Positions 31,882 to 43,391 are shown, counted from the stretch's first letter. The stretch is 64,000 bases of DNA from Symbiodinium natans (GCA_905221605.1 CAJNDS010000160.1:124001-188000), one strand, 5' to 3'. The notes: generated by a model not told the origin, from the letters alone. Numbers and translations are program-made.

Positions 31882-33603
31882 CATTCCTTCTAAGCTAAAA
31901 TGAACCCTATACCTGAAACCCTAAACCCACACCGCAACGCAACAGGCCCAGCATTCCCTTCATTCGCCCTCGTCTTGTGGGAGTTTGTGCGGGGGGCACC
32001 TGGTTCTTGAACCCCCCCCCCCCTAAACCGCAAGATCCTAAACCCCGAAACTCCAAAACTCCCAACCACCCCCCCCCCCCCCCCCCCCCCCAAAAAAAAG
32101 GAGAAAGAAATAAAACTACGCCCTAACCCCCAAACCCTGAACCCTAAACCCAAACCCCAAACCCCAAACCCTAAACCCTAAACCCCCACACGCTAAACCC
32201 TAAACCCTCAACTCTCAACCCCAAACCCAGCCCCTTCCCCCGAGGATCACCTTGCAGAAGGCTACGCCGGCTACGAAGCCCCGGCTGTCGAAGACGGGGC
32301 CCCCACCTGGGATAGGGTTTAGGGTTTAGGGTCTAGGGTCTAGGGTTTAGGGTTTAGGGTTTAGGGTTTAGGGTTGAGGGTTGAGGGTTGAGGTTAGGGT
32401 TTAAGGTTTAGGGTTGAGGGCTTAGGGTTGAGGGTTTAGGGCTCAGGGTGCAGGCTTCACAAGAGCTTAGGGCTTAGGGCTTCAGGGTTGGAGTTTGGGT
32501 GTGGGGCTGCGGGTCAAAGGTTTGGGATTTCAGTGCAGGATTCTCTAAACCCTAAACCCTAAACCCTAAACCATAAACCCTAAACCCTAAACCCTAAACC
32601 AATAGCAGCCAAGGAGGGAACAAGGGTACTTGATTTTGGTTTGCAAGGTATGTAGCCCAAGGACCGTGTCTAGGGGACCTTTTACAGGTTTCGGGCTTAG
32701 GGTTCATGCAGGACTATGGCTACGTAAGCCCGAAACCCTAAACGCCAAAACCTGAACCCCAAACCCTGAACCAGGGTTCAGGTGTAGGAATGTAAAAGTT
32801 GACTGAACCATCCTACTCTCCCCCGTGAGGCTCCGAACTGTTGAGTGCCTGAGCCCCATTGCAGGCTGCTCATGATACTAAACCCTAAGCCTTAAATCCT
32901 AAACCCGATTCAACATCTAAACCCTAAACCCTCAACCCGAAACCCTAAACCCTACAAACCCTATAAACCCTATAAACCCTATAAACCCTAGAAACCCTAT
33001 AAACCCTATAAACCCTGTAAACCTTATAACCCCTAAACTTAAACCCTATAAACCCGAAAACCTAGAACCCGAACTTCAGATGAGAGCTGGGCGAAGAGAC
33101 TTTCGACGAAGGCTCCGCGGGGGGTCGAGGGTTTAGGGTTTATAGGGCTGGAGGTTCGCTGTTGAGTGTTTTGGGGCTTTGAGGGTTTGGGTTCTGTAGG
33201 GCAGGGTACCACGCCTAACCCTAAACTCTAATACCTAAACCCCTAAACCCTAAACCCGAAACGCGAAACCTGAAAACCCGAAACCCCTAAACCCTAAACC
33301 CTAAATCCTGAACCCTAAACCCTAAACCCCTAAACCCCACACCCTAAACCCTGTTTCAGAAACAACTCAGACACGGCACTGTTGCCCGGATTGATCGCCG
33401 CATCGATCTGAATAACAAGCCTGATAGGATTGGGCCGGGCATGGACTCCCTTCAGTGTAGGGTTTAGGGTTTAGGGTTTAGGGTTCAGGGTTTGGGGTTT
33501 GGGGTTTAGGGTTTAGGGTTCAGGGCGGTACCCTCTGATACGCACTCCCGAACCGTAACCTAAGATTCCCTCAGGCCGACTAAGGGCAAACTCACATTGC
33601 AAC

Positions 33604-33712
33604 GCCTAAACCCTAAACCCTAAATCCTAGACCCTAAACCCTAAATCCTAAACCCTAAACCCTAAACCCCAAACCCTAAACCCTAAACCCTAAACCCTGA
33701 ACCCTGAACCCT
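33604..33712 (-). repeat. Telomeric C-strand array
   Basis: CCCTAAA with CCCTAAAT, CCCCAAA and terminal CCCTGAA units. Confidence 0.93.
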
Positions 33713-33799
33713 CTAATCATACAAGGACTCAGTCCATGGCGTGGTGTCTGCTGGCGGCGTAAGCTCGATACTGTCCACCCTTGACCTGAGGGATAAACG

Positions 33800-34056
33800 G
33801 GTTTAGGGTTTAGGGTTTAGGATTTAGGGTTTAGGGTTTAGGGTGTGGGGTTTAGGGTTTAGGGTTTGGGGTTTGGGGTTTAGGGTTTGGGGTTTAGGGC
33901 TTCGGGTTTAGGGTTTGGGGTTTGGGGTTTGGGGGTTTAGGGTTCGGGGGTTTGGGGTTCGGGGTTTGGGGTTTGGGGTTTGTGGTTTGGGGGTTTAGGA
34001 TTTGGGGTTTGGGGTTTGGGGTTTAGGGTTTAGGTTTTGAGGAGGTTTAGGGTTTA
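33800..34056 (+). repeat. Degenerate G-strand array rich in TTTGGGG
   Basis: Begins with TTTAGGG and turns into TTTGGGG runs; 88 bp from the opposite-strand array. Confidence 0.9.
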
Positions 34057-34362
34057 GGGTTTGAGGTCTAAGGCTTCGAGGTTCGGATGCGGAGTTGCCT
34101 TCAAGACCCCGAACCGAATTTGAGAAGGTCATGGATATCAATCCCTTTGGAAGGCTGCTTCTTAAGGCTTGGCTTCAACATCCTCCTGGCAAACCCTGGC
34201 GCCTAAACCCCTAAACCCTAAACCCTACACCCTAAACCCCAAACCCTAAAACCTAAACCCTAAACCCTAAACCGGATAGGGCCGCAACTCGTGCTTCAGT
34301 AGTTGATGCCTCTAGGTCTCCTAGGGCCTGAGGGTTGGGTTGGGAGCTTGGCTCTTCAGTTT

Positions 34363-34453
34363 ATGTTTAGGGTTTAGGGTTTAGGGTTTAGGGTTTAGGG
34401 TTTAGGGTTTAGGGTTTAGGGTTTAGGGTTTAGGGTTTAGGGTTTAGGGTTTG
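34363..34453 (+). repeat. Telomeric G-strand array
   Basis: Thirteen perfect units, 89 bp after a C-strand array (34200-34273). Confidence 0.95.
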
Positions 34454-34936
34454 AGGACCAGCTTTTGCCGGTTCTTGTAGTCTTGGCACTGGCGACCGGG
34501 CAAAGCTTACGCACCCCTCTCACCCACTCAGTCGCACTTCGGCCCTGCAGCTTTCGCGCATAGTGCCCCCCCCCCCCCCTTGGGGGTTCAGGGTTTAGGG
34601 TTTAGGATTTAGGATTTAGGGTTTAGGCCCCCCCGTTCGCTCTGTTCCATCTCCACAAAAAACAAGGCCGTAGGCCCTGAAGCCCTGATTCTGACCCCCC
34701 CAAAAAAAAACCATAGCCCTAACACCCTCAAGCCCTAAAACCTACAACTCTAAATCCTAAACCCTGAGCCCTGAAACCATGAACCCTAAAGCCCGGACAG
34801 CCCAAGCCCCAAAGCCCTAAAACCCAAAACCCATAAAAGCCCATAGTCTATGAGTTCCCACCACTTTCTTTGCATGACTGAGTCTGGCGCACAACGCCCT
34901 CAGTAATGCACAAGGTGCGGCCGCCTCGCATTGGGG

Positions 34937-34968
<32 letters not shown>

Positions 34969-35035
34969 TTGGAGGGGGGTTAGGTTTGGGGTTCATGCTT
35001 GGGGCTTAGGATTGAGGTTTGTAAGACGCGGTGTA

Positions 35036-35356
35036 TAGGGTTTATGGGTTGATTGGGTTTATAGGGTTTATAGGCTTTATACCCTAAACCCTAAACCCTA
35101 AACCCTAAACCCTAAACCCTAAACCCTAAACGCTAAACCCTAAACCCTAAACCCTAAACCCTAAACCCTAAACCCTAACCCTAAACCCTAAACCCTAAAC
35201 CCTAAACCCTAAACCCTAAACCGTAAACCCTAAACCCTAAACCCTAAACCCTAAACCCTAAACCGTAAACCCTAAACCCTAAACCCTAAACCCTAAACCC
35301 TAAACCCTAAACCCTAAACCCTAAACCTACAGGGTTTATAGGGTTTATAGGGTGTA
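35036..35356 (-). repeat. Large C-strand array nested in a TTTATAGGG array
   Basis: 35081-35330 holds about 35 CCCTAAA-type units. Both edges (35036-35080 and 35333-35356) carry TTTATAGGG units in the opposite, G-strand orientation, so the C-strand block splits an older 9-mer array. Confidence 0.9.
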
Positions 35357-35461
35357 CACAGGCGCGAGTGAGAGAAATCTTGTTCAGAAGCTGAGGGCAA
35401 GCCTTGGAGGTGCATGGACCCTCAGGTCCCCCTCACAAAACCCACCCTCTGTACTTCTAGG

Positions 35462-35535
35462 GTTGAGGGTTTAGGGTTTAGGGTTTAGGGTTTAGGGTTT
35501 AGGGTTTAGGGTTTAGGGTTTAGGGTTTAGGGTTT
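35462..35535 (+). repeat. Telomeric G-strand array
   Basis: Ten perfect units running directly into foldback F2 copy c. Confidence 0.94.
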
Positions 35536-35537
35536 GG

Positions 35538-35667
35538 GGGTAGTTACAAGGTCACTTAAAACGGGATCCGGACCCCTTACATACCCCTTATATACCAGGA
35601 AACATCCTCCAGGGACCATACTTCAGAACAGGCCAAGGACCATATTGAGGGCCCACGAAACTAGCCT
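35538..35667. repeat. Foldback family F2, copy c
   Basis: GGGTAGTTACAAGGTCAC at the left and GGGCCCACGAAACTAGCC at the right. The inner CCATACTTCAGAAC is shared with copy a. Confidence 0.8.
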
Positions 35668-36003
35668 TAAAGAAGCTGCCCTAAGCTTAGGGAGCCGTGG
35701 GTAAGTAGTGGGGAGTACTCGGGAATACATCCCACCCTTGATCTCCCCCGACTTCAGGACCCTACAATCTTACACGCCCTTGATTTTTGAACCCCTTCTG
35801 CCCAAACCCAAAAACCCTAAACCCCACCCTACATACCCAAAAGCCTAAACTCTTGGCAACCCTGCAAATTACCTGTAAATTGCACACCCTACGCCCTAAG
35901 CCCTAAACCCTAAATCCCCCCGGAGCCCCAAAAGGACCCGAAGGTTTTGGGCCTGTTGGAAAGCCCAGCGCCCTCACCGTCTCCTGCGCAAGCGCTCTAG
36001 GAA

Positions 36004-36110
36004 GGTTTAGGGTTTAGGGTTTAGGGTTTAGGGTTTAGGGTTTAGGGTTTAGGGTTTAGGGTTTAGGGTTTAGGGTTTAGGGATTAGGGATTAGGGATAG
36101 GGTTTAGGGT
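36004..36110 (+). repeat. Telomeric G-strand array
   Basis: Eleven perfect units followed by ATTAGGG variants. Confidence 0.93.
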
Positions 36111-36156
36111 CTTGGACCCCTAAGGTTGCACCCTTGGGTTTTTGGGGTCCGTCGTT

Positions 36157-36307
36157 AAGGATCCCTAAGGGAATACAAGGGCCAGAGTAGGAGTATATTA
36201 AGGGGACCCTTTTGGGGTTTAGGGTTTAGGGTTTAGGGGTACAACCCTGTCAAGGATCCCTGAGGGAGTACAAGGGCCAGATTCGGGTATACTAAGGGGA
36301 ACCTTTA
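36157..36307 (+). repeat. F9: two diverged direct copies with a telomeric spacer
   Basis: 36157-36213 and 36252-36307 share AAGGATCCCT-AGGGA-TACAAGGGCCAGA and then AAGGGGA. TTTAGGG units lie between them, and GGGGTACAACCC follows each copy's neighbourhood. Confidence 0.75.
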
Positions 36308-37013
36308 GGACCACAACCTTTAGGGGTACAACCCCTACTTCGGAGTAGACCCTGGGACAACAAGTATATATACTTTTGGGGTAGAAGTAGCCATAATAGG
36401 AACCCAAAACCAGCAAAACAAGTATTAAAGTATAGCACTCCGAAAAACCGAAAACACCAAACCCTAAACCCCAAACCCTAAACCCTAAACCCCAAAAACC
36501 CTAAACCCTAAACCCTAAACCCAGCCAACCTTGGGGGTACGAGTCTGAATCCCTTGAGCTCGGGGCTTCAGCTGCAAGGACTCTAGGGCCTAGGCTGTCG
36601 GGCCTCAGAGTGCTTTAGGGTTTAGGGTTTAGGGTTTAGGGTTTAGGGGCTTCGGGCACAACCTAGGTTGCGGGTTCCTATAATGAAGGGCTCTGGGGGC
36701 TCTATGCGGGGTACCCTGAGCAGGAAGCGCCTAGTTGAGCTCCCCTTCAGGGCTTAACACCAAGTAACCCTAGGTCCTAAACCCTAAACCCTAAACTCTA
36801 AACCCTAAAACCCTAACCCTAAGCCCTAGGCCCTAAGCCCCAAACCCCAAACAAAAGCGATCAATCTTGGAGGAACCTCCCGAGTAGAAGCCCCGAGACC
36901 CCCCTGATGCACGTGTCCTGCAGCGCCGGTAGGCTTTCTGCCTGTGGGGTTTCGGTTTAGGGTTTAAGAATTAGGGTTTACGGCTTAGGGTTTAGGGTTG
37001 AGGGTTTAGGGTT

Positions 37014-37112
37014 TAGTAGGGAATGAAGGAATGAGGTACCCTATATAATCCCTTAAAGACTTAAAGGGTATATACAGGGCCCTATCTCCCTGATTCCCTA
37101 CTAAGAACCAGG
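37014..37112. repeat. Foldback family F3, copy b (no telomeric insert)
   Basis: 99 bp: TAGTAGGGAATGAAGGAATG at the left, GATTCCCTACTAAGAACCAG at the right, a palindromic centre CCCTTAAAGACTTAAAGGG, and no telomeric units inside. Confidence 0.8.
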
Positions 37113-37684
37113 GGGTCATGGTTTAGTGTTTAACGCTACACACTGATTTACAGGGCTTGGGGTGAGCTTCTGGTTCTAGGGTTCAGGGTTTCAGGGTTTT
37201 CGGGTTGCTTTAAGAGCCTGTGGTTTGGCGCTTCGGGAACCGAGCCCCAGAACACGGGCTTGTGATGAGGATCTTATGGGACTACATTCGGGAAATATCG
37301 TGTTCATCCTAGTTCTCCCCGAATAGAAGGGTTTGAAGGAATTTGGGGGTTTTAGGGTTTAGGGTTTATAGGGCATAGGGTTTAGTTAGGGTTGAGGGTT
37401 TCGGTTGCAAGAAGACTCCAAACAGGTGGCTTTCGCCCATCCCTCAACCCTAAACTCCAAACCCGAAACCATTAACCTTAACCCCAAACCCTAAACCCTC
37501 AACCCTACGCCCTAAACCCTAACCCTAAACCCTGAACCCAGAACCCCTGAACCCGGTTTAGAAGTGCAGCCGATCTGCCAATTCCACCCAGGGAGCATCT
37601 GCAACAGTGGCCTCGGAGGTGCGCGCGGATTTTGCATCAGGGGCTAGTGCGGCGTGAAGGCTTCGGACATTATGGTTTGCTAAT

Positions 37685-37780
37685 TGTTTGCTTAAGAACC
37701 CCCCCCCCCAAAAAAATAAGAGAGAGAGAGAGAGAGACAGAGAGAAGATAAGAATCCCCATGTTGCTCTTATAAGCAAGA
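37685..37780. repeat. Foldback family F6, copy b (left arm and centre)
   Basis: TGTTTGCTTAAGAACC plus poly-C, then A-rich and (GA)n sequence, then CCCCATGTTGCTCTTATAAG as the centre. The right arm is not evident. Confidence 0.7.
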
Positions 37781-38233
37781 GTATCTGTTATTTTTGAGTA
37801 GTTTAGGCTCAGGGCTGTTGCTCAAACTGACTTCTCAAGTTGAACAACCCGAAACGTCAAGTCCAAACAGATTGGACCTAAACTCAGACGCCTGGCAGCC
37901 GCCGTCGGCAGGACGTTAACCCTCATAGACCCCAAGCCTAATCGCAGCCTAAACCCTAAACCCTAAAACGTTCGTTCAAAACGTTCTTGGGACCCAAACC
38001 CTATTCAATTTCTACAAACCTCACAGACCCTCACGTCCCAAATCCCGAGACCTTAACCCCAAACCCCAAACCCTAAACTCTAAACCCTAAACCCTATACC
38101 TCCCGAACTCTAACCTCCCACAATCCCAGGGCCCCCCGGCCCAAAAGTCTTCCGCCACGGAGTCCTCGATCTCTACAATGGCGAGGTCGACGTCGGGGCC
38201 GTAGGTGCGGACCTGCCCCCCCCCCCCCGCCCG

Positions 38234-38449
38234 AAGGGTTTAGGGTTTCGGGTTTCGGGTTTAGGGTTTAGGGTTTAGGGCTAGGGTTTAGGGTTTAGGG
38301 TTTAGGGTTTAGGTTTTAAGGTTTAGGGTTTAGGGTTTAGGGTTTAGGGTTTAGGGTTTAGGGTTTAGGGTTTAGGGTTTAGGGTTTAGGGTTTAGGGTT
38401 TAGGGTTTAGGGTTTAGGGTTTAGGGTTTAGGGTTTAAGGTTTAGGGCA
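38234..38449 (+). repeat. Long telomeric G-strand array
   Basis: About 30 units, the central 15 perfect. Confidence 0.95.
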
Positions 38450-38565
38450 GGCTTCCTTTATGGGGGGTTTCGGGTTTAGGGTTTTTTTTTAGGATTTAAG
38501 GCACCATGTTGTAAGGAATCCTGCAAAGACACCCCAGATGCCCATCAAAGCCATACAGATGCTGT

Positions 38566-38600
38566 GATCTACCATTTGCGTAAGAACCCCCTCCAAAAAA
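38566..38600. repeat. Foldback family F6, copy d (left-arm remnant)
   Basis: CTACCATTTGCGTAAGAACC then CCCTCC and poly-A; truncated. Confidence 0.5.
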
Positions 38601-39300
38601 AAATCCTTGAATGACCACCTCAACCCTAAACCCTAAACCCTAAAGCCTAAACTCAAAACTTTTGTGGAGGGTTCTTCGGTTTTGCAAATCCTAGGAATTC
38701 AGCCATTTGGTGCGGGTTAATCCAAAGCCCGTTCAAGCCTGAGCGCTCGCTGAGCCCCACCTAGACCAAGACCTTCAAACCTTCAAGATTTCGGGTTTGT
38801 AGGGTTTAGGGTTTATAAGGTTCAGTGTTTGGGTTTAGGGTTCAGGGTTCAGAAGTAGAAGCCAATATCAGACGTAAAAAAAGAACCACACAATGCTCTG
38901 AAACTGAAACTCCTATGTTGGGCCGAAGGCAAGCTTTCTGGGCCTTCTCGATGCTCTCTCCTCAACCCTAAGCCTGCAGGGTTTAGGCTTTACGGTTTAG
39001 GGTGGTTTAGGGTAGGGGCCCCTAACCCCTAAACCCAGGGTTTCACGCCCGCCCTCGCAGACCACACGCGCCCGCACCTTTCCGGCGAAGCGCCGCGGGG
39101 AACCTGGGAAGAGTAGAGGGCATCTACTTGCCTGCTATGGGGAGAGGTGAGGCATCAATCTGAAAAGAAACCCTAAACCCTAAAGCCTAAACCCTAAACC
39201 CAATTTCTCAGAGTCCTCAGCCAAAGCCCGAAAATGCGGAGCTATCGCCGGTTCAAGATCCGGTGGCTCTCTCTTATTTGTGTTGTTGCCTGCTATGGGG

Positions 39301-39446
39301 GGGCCTTAAAAATTAGAATAGGGTCTTGGGGGGTCATTCTAGAAATTTACACAGGGACCATAAGAGAATATGGGGCCTTAATAAATCAGAACAGGGTCTT
39401 GGGGGGTCTTTCTAGTCAAAATATAAAGGGACCATAAGGGAATATG
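39301..39446 (+). repeat. F10: tandem duplication of 72-74 bp
   Basis: Both copies start GGGCCTTAA, contain GGGTCTTGGGGGGTC and end GGGACCATAAG-GAATATG. Confidence 0.85.
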
Positions 39447-39526
39447 TTTAGTAATTATACCGACCCCTATATTTGATGCTGTGCACAGGACCGCAACCTG
39501 AAACGCTGTACCACGTACACTAAACC

Positions 39527-39620
39527 ACTATTTGCTTAAGAACCCCAAGAAAACAAAACATATAGCCCATATATTGCCCTGTAAAGGAATATTTTTGGGG
39601 GGGTTCGTAAGGAAATAGTA
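39527..39620. repeat. Foldback family F6, copy c (complete, 94 bp)
   Basis: CACTATTTGCTTAAGAACCCC faces GGGGTTCGTAAGGAAATAGTA. The centre CCCATATATTGCCCTGTAAAG matches copy a. Best full-length example of the family. Confidence 0.8.
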
Positions 39621-39745
39621 GTAAACCCTATAGCGCTGCTGCATCTAGGTGCGAAACAAGAAAAGGAGCCCCAACAACTCCCCGTGCCAATGGGCAACGT
39701 CTTGTACTCCCCATCCTAGGTTCTTGTGCCGCCCTCAATCGTAGG

Positions 39746-39832
39746 AGTAGGGTTTAGGGTTTAGGGTTTAGGGTTTAGGGTTTAAGGTTTAGGGTTTAGG
39801 GTTTGGGGTTTGGGGTTTGGGGTTCAGGGCTT
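39746..39832 (+). repeat. Telomeric G-strand array
   Basis: TTTAGGG then TTTGGGG units. Confidence 0.92.
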
Positions 39833-39877
39833 TTGGGGCCTCTTTCGATCTTCCCAGCCCTCAACCCTGAACCTGAA

Positions 39878-40005
39878 CTAGACCCGGGAGTAACCTAGGA
39901 ATGAAAACAAAAGGGTGCCCTTTTTGGGTTGGAGGGTCTTCGAGATCCTAACGCCTATCAAAAGGGAATACGGGCCCATTCTGGTTCCCAGTTAACCGTG
40001 CGATG
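39878..40005. repeat. Foldback family F5, copy b (right end diverged)
   Basis: CTAGACCCGGGAGTAACCTA and the following GGAATGAAAA match copy c; the right arm ends in TCTGGTTCCCAG. Confidence 0.65.
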
Positions 40006-40981
40006 AGCCTGAACAATACTTCGAGCCTAAACCCTAAACCCTGAACCCTAAACCCTGAACCACCCTAAACCCTGAACCACCCTAAACCCTGAACCCTGAA
40101 CCCTAAACCCTGAGTCCCCAGGCCGTGCGGCCGGACCCTGATGTCAATGGCATTTGCCACGACCTTCCGAAGACATCTCAGAAAGCCCAGGGGGTCAGAT
40201 CGTCATGTGGGGGTTTCCGAAATTAGGGCTTGGGGACGCCTAGCCATGTACAGGTTCTCTAAGGTTTATAGGGCTTAGTTCAGGGCTTCTGGGCTTATCG
40301 GGCTCAGGGATTTGCTCTCGGTGTATATAGCTGGAGGTACGGCTCAGGGTGTATGATTCAATCTGGCGTCCGGAGACGTGCAAAACATCCACAGGGTCCA
40401 GCTAGTTGGTGTATAGAAGGCAATACGAACCCCCAAACCCCAATCCCGAAACCCCAGTCCCTAAACCCCAATCCCTAGACCCTAAACCCTAAAGCCTAAA
40501 CCCTAAACCCTAAAGCCTAAACCCTAAACCCTAGACCTTCAACCAAAAAGACGAGAACCGCTCGTGCAGAACTGGCAACCAGGGCCGCGGCATGCGCGTT
40601 GGTCATTATACGATTCCTCGGTCTTCGGTTAGACTTTAGTTATAGGGTTTAGGGTTTAGGGTTTAGGGTTCAGGGGTAAGGGTTACGCATCATATCATAC
40701 TGATGATCTGTTTTGTTGTCATGTAACGGGGCCATCGCATCCTGCACTAGCCCCATGCTAACCGTCCCCAGAGTGGTGGTGCCACGACCAATGGGGCTGT
40801 TTACAATCCGGAACAGAACCTTATAAGCCCTAAACCCTAAACCCTAAACCCTTGAACCCTAAGCCCTAAACCCTACACTTCCCCTGCACACGGTCGTACT
40901 GGCAAGGCCAGCTCCATGAGAGGGGTTTAGGGTTTGTAGGGCTTTATAGGGGACCATAATTCCTAAACTCGAATATCGGCT

Positions 40982-41085
40982 AGGGTTTAGGGTTTAGGGT
41001 TTAGGGTTTAGGTTTTAGGTTTTAGGGTTTAGGGTTTAGGGTTTGGGGTTCAGGGTTCAGGGTCTAGGGTTTAGGCTTTAGGGTT
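40982..41085 (+). repeat. Telomeric G-strand array between 21-bp direct repeats
   Basis: About 15 units. A 21-bp sequence beginning ATAATTCCTAA lies on both sides (40956-40976 and 41087-41107), with one mismatch. Confidence 0.92.
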
Positions 41086-42012
41086 TATAATTCCTAAGCT
41101 CGAATATTCTAATGGTTGGCCGTGCGCGTTTCTACAGACATCTGGTTTCAAAATCGGAAGAAACCGCTTCAGCGACGAACTGTTTGTGAAGACCAAAAAC
41201 ATCAGGGACCAAAGAAGGGATGCGCACGATTTCTCGCTTTTCTAATACACAGGGGCTCAAAGATGGAGGTTTTCGCATATGCAAACTGGAAGAACCCACT
41301 TTAGCTATGGATCGTTTGTGATCAACCACAAGAAATATCGGCCAGGGTTTGGGGATCTGCTAACCCTAAACCCAAAACCCTAAACCCTAACAACAAACTC
41401 GGCCAAGAAGTGCGTCAGACAGCAGCGGCACATCAAGCTTGGGCTGGCTCCGCCCAACCGACTCAACGTAGACCATCACCCTAAATCCTAAACCCTAAAC
41501 CCTAAACCCTAAACACCCGAAACCCTAAACCCTAAACCCTAAACCCTCAAGCCCACAGCCCTGAATGGCCGAAGCGTGAATGTAACCTGGCACCCTCAAG
41601 CCCTAAGGATTCTAGATTGGGGATGTAGGGCTCAAGGGCTTCGGGCTTAGGGTTTAGGTTTTAGGATTTTAGGGGTTACTGCAGGCTTTTGGGTTTAGGG
41701 TACAGGTAGAAGAAGAGAAGCGCCCTCAGCAAACCTAGGCCCTTAAAACGCGCACACCCGAACCCCCCAAAACCTACCTAGACCGTCACGGCCTCAAACT
41801 CCCTACAAACCCTAAACCTAAACCCGAACACTAGACCTGTAAACCCTAAACCCTAAACCCGAAACCCTAATCCCTAAACCCTAAACCCTAAACCCCAAAC
41901 CCTAAACCCTAAACCACCCCCCCCCCCCCAGAGCCAACACCAACCACCCGACTCTCCGGGCATGCCGACTGTGAGATGATGAACCCCGAGCCAGAGGAGC
42001 TAACCTGGCAAC

Positions 42013-42330
42013 AGGTTTCGGGTTTAGGGTTTAGGGTTTGGGGTTTAGGGTTTAGGGTTTGGGGTTTCGGGTTTAGGGTTTGGGGTTTAGGGTTTAGGGT
42101 TTAGGGGGTTTAGGGTTTAGGGTTTGGGGGTTTAGGGTTGAGGGTTTAGGGTTTAGGGTTTGGGGTTTCGGGTTTAGGGTTTAGGGGGTGTAGAGGTTCA
42201 GGGTTTAAGGTTTGGGGTTTGGGGTTCGGGGTTTAGGGTCTCGGGTTGAAGGCTTAGAAAACTTGGGGTTTAGGGCTTGGGGTTTCGGGTTTGGGGTTTA
42301 GGGTTTAGGGCTCAAGTTGGGGGGTTTGGG
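42013..42330 (+). repeat. Degenerate G-strand array
   Basis: Mixed TTTAGGG, TTTGGGG and TTTCGGG units for over 300 bp. Confidence 0.88.
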
Positions 42331-43099
42331 GCTTGAGGAAGTACCCAGGGCCTATGTTCCCCTCCGCCCTCCCCCCCCCCCCCCCCCCCGCGCCCCGCCC
42401 CCACAGTCCTGACCTTCAAAAAAACATCCTCAACTCTCGGCCCCCGCTATATAAGCCCTGAACGATTGGGTTTAGGGTTTAGGGTGAAGGGTTTAGGGTT
42501 TGGTGTTTTTGGTTTAGGAAACCCTGTCTAGGGGCTGACAACAAACACCCACCAAGTACACGTTCAGATGCCCTGAATTCCCCCGCCCCCTCAGTTCAGG
42601 TACCCTTATCTTACAAACCGAACCCGAAACCCTAGACCTCAACTAAACCCTCTGAGAGGGGTTCAAAAGGGGGTGCGCGAAGGAAGAAGCCCCCCCCCTC
42701 ACCTGCTGTGTCCGCGTCCATGGGCCTGAGGATGATCAGGGTTTACAGTAGGGTTTTAGAGTCTGGGGTTTAGGGGTTAGGGTTCAGGATGTAGGGTTTG
42801 GGGTTTAGGGTTTGGGGCGTCTCGCCGCACAACGGCAGTAGACGATACCATGTAAAAATGGTGCCCCGACACACCCAGGCATGCGAGAGGGGGTGGGGGG
42901 GCGGCACATCCATGCTATTTCCGAGGCGTCAGAATAAAGAGAATATACAGATTTAAAGTATTCCAGAGTCCCGGAGATTTCTACCAACATAAAAAATCAA
43001 ACAAGTTAAAGAACAGTAGAAATTGAATGATTGCATTCGTGCTTCTGAGGCCTGAAATTGTTTCTGAGCCCCCCCCCCCAAAACAACAAACGAAATCAA

Positions 43100-43121
43100 C
43101 GAATGTAATTAATTACATTCG
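43100..43121. repeat. 22-bp perfect palindrome
   Basis: CGAATGTAATT followed by its exact complement. Imperfect direct copies of a CATTCGT-TTCTGA-GCCT motif lie on either side (43033-43065, 43114-43137). Confidence 0.85.
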
Positions 43122-43238
43122 TTTCTTCTGAAGCCTCAAAAAACAATTAAATAATACAAGCTCGGTTCTTTTAGTTTGAGGCCTCCAAAACTTGATTTAT
43201 CAAACCATCTAAAGTGTATACAAGAAAAAGAATGGCAG

Positions 43239-43391
43239 CATAGTACACAAAGGTCCGTCTCTCTTATACATATATACACATGTGGCTTAAGGTCTAGACA
43301 CACAAAGGCATATATATATATATATGTGCGTGTGTGTTTATACATATATATATATATGTGCCATGGACCTTTAGGTATAATGTGATGACTT
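43239..43391. repeat. F11: inverted-arm AT-rich repeat, left copy
   Basis: CATAGTACACAAAGGTCC at the left faces GGACCTTTAGGTATAATGTG at the right, with (TA)n in the centre (43310-43356). A second copy closes the satellite block at 49428-49501. Confidence 0.8.

Larger units (their letters stand above)
29326..35080. other. Telomeric-repeat mosaic without recognisable genes (block 5)
   Basis: Minor arrays: C 29630-29670, 30410-30470, 30822-30905 (includes CCCTGAAA units), 32100-32225, 32548-32600, 33215-33355, 34200-34273; G 29765-29880, 30019-30064, 30174-30295, 30570-30690 (units broken by GGTTCTAGGG), 31645-31685, 32313-32450, 33460-33530, 34585-34627. (TA)n lies at 30340-30362. Poly-C: 32068-32090 and 34566-34579. 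Poly-G: about 34940-34970. 32951-33045 is a CCCTATAAA 9-mer variant. 29340-29625 and 34628-34935 are degenerate C-rich DNA with nothing recognisable. Confidence 0.75.
35081..43230. other. Telomeric-repeat mosaic without recognisable genes (block 6)
   Basis: Minor arrays: C 36456-36520, 36770-36840, 37440-37550, 38045-38095, 38623-38660, 39165-39202, 40025-40115, 40440-40535, 40830-40880, 41480-41550, 41770-41930; G 36614-36646, 38795-38850, 40645-40680, 42468-42520, 42770-42815. Poly-C: 38217-38228, 41918-41928 and 42371-42388. 35668-36003, 37115-37440, 37800-38040 and 38850-39160 are largely single-copy. 41110-41340 is single-copy with an internal imperfect direct duplication (about 41156-41205 and 41288-41340). 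42520-43230 is single-copy, AT-richer towards the satellite block, with poly-C at 43071-43079. Confidence 0.75.

Noticed and set aside
41116-41304. Frame with IWFQNRKK, like the recognition helix of a homeodomain
   Set aside because: Only this short string matches; nothing before it resembles helices 1 and 2, the frame is 62 codons and it overlaps an internal DNA duplication. Chance.
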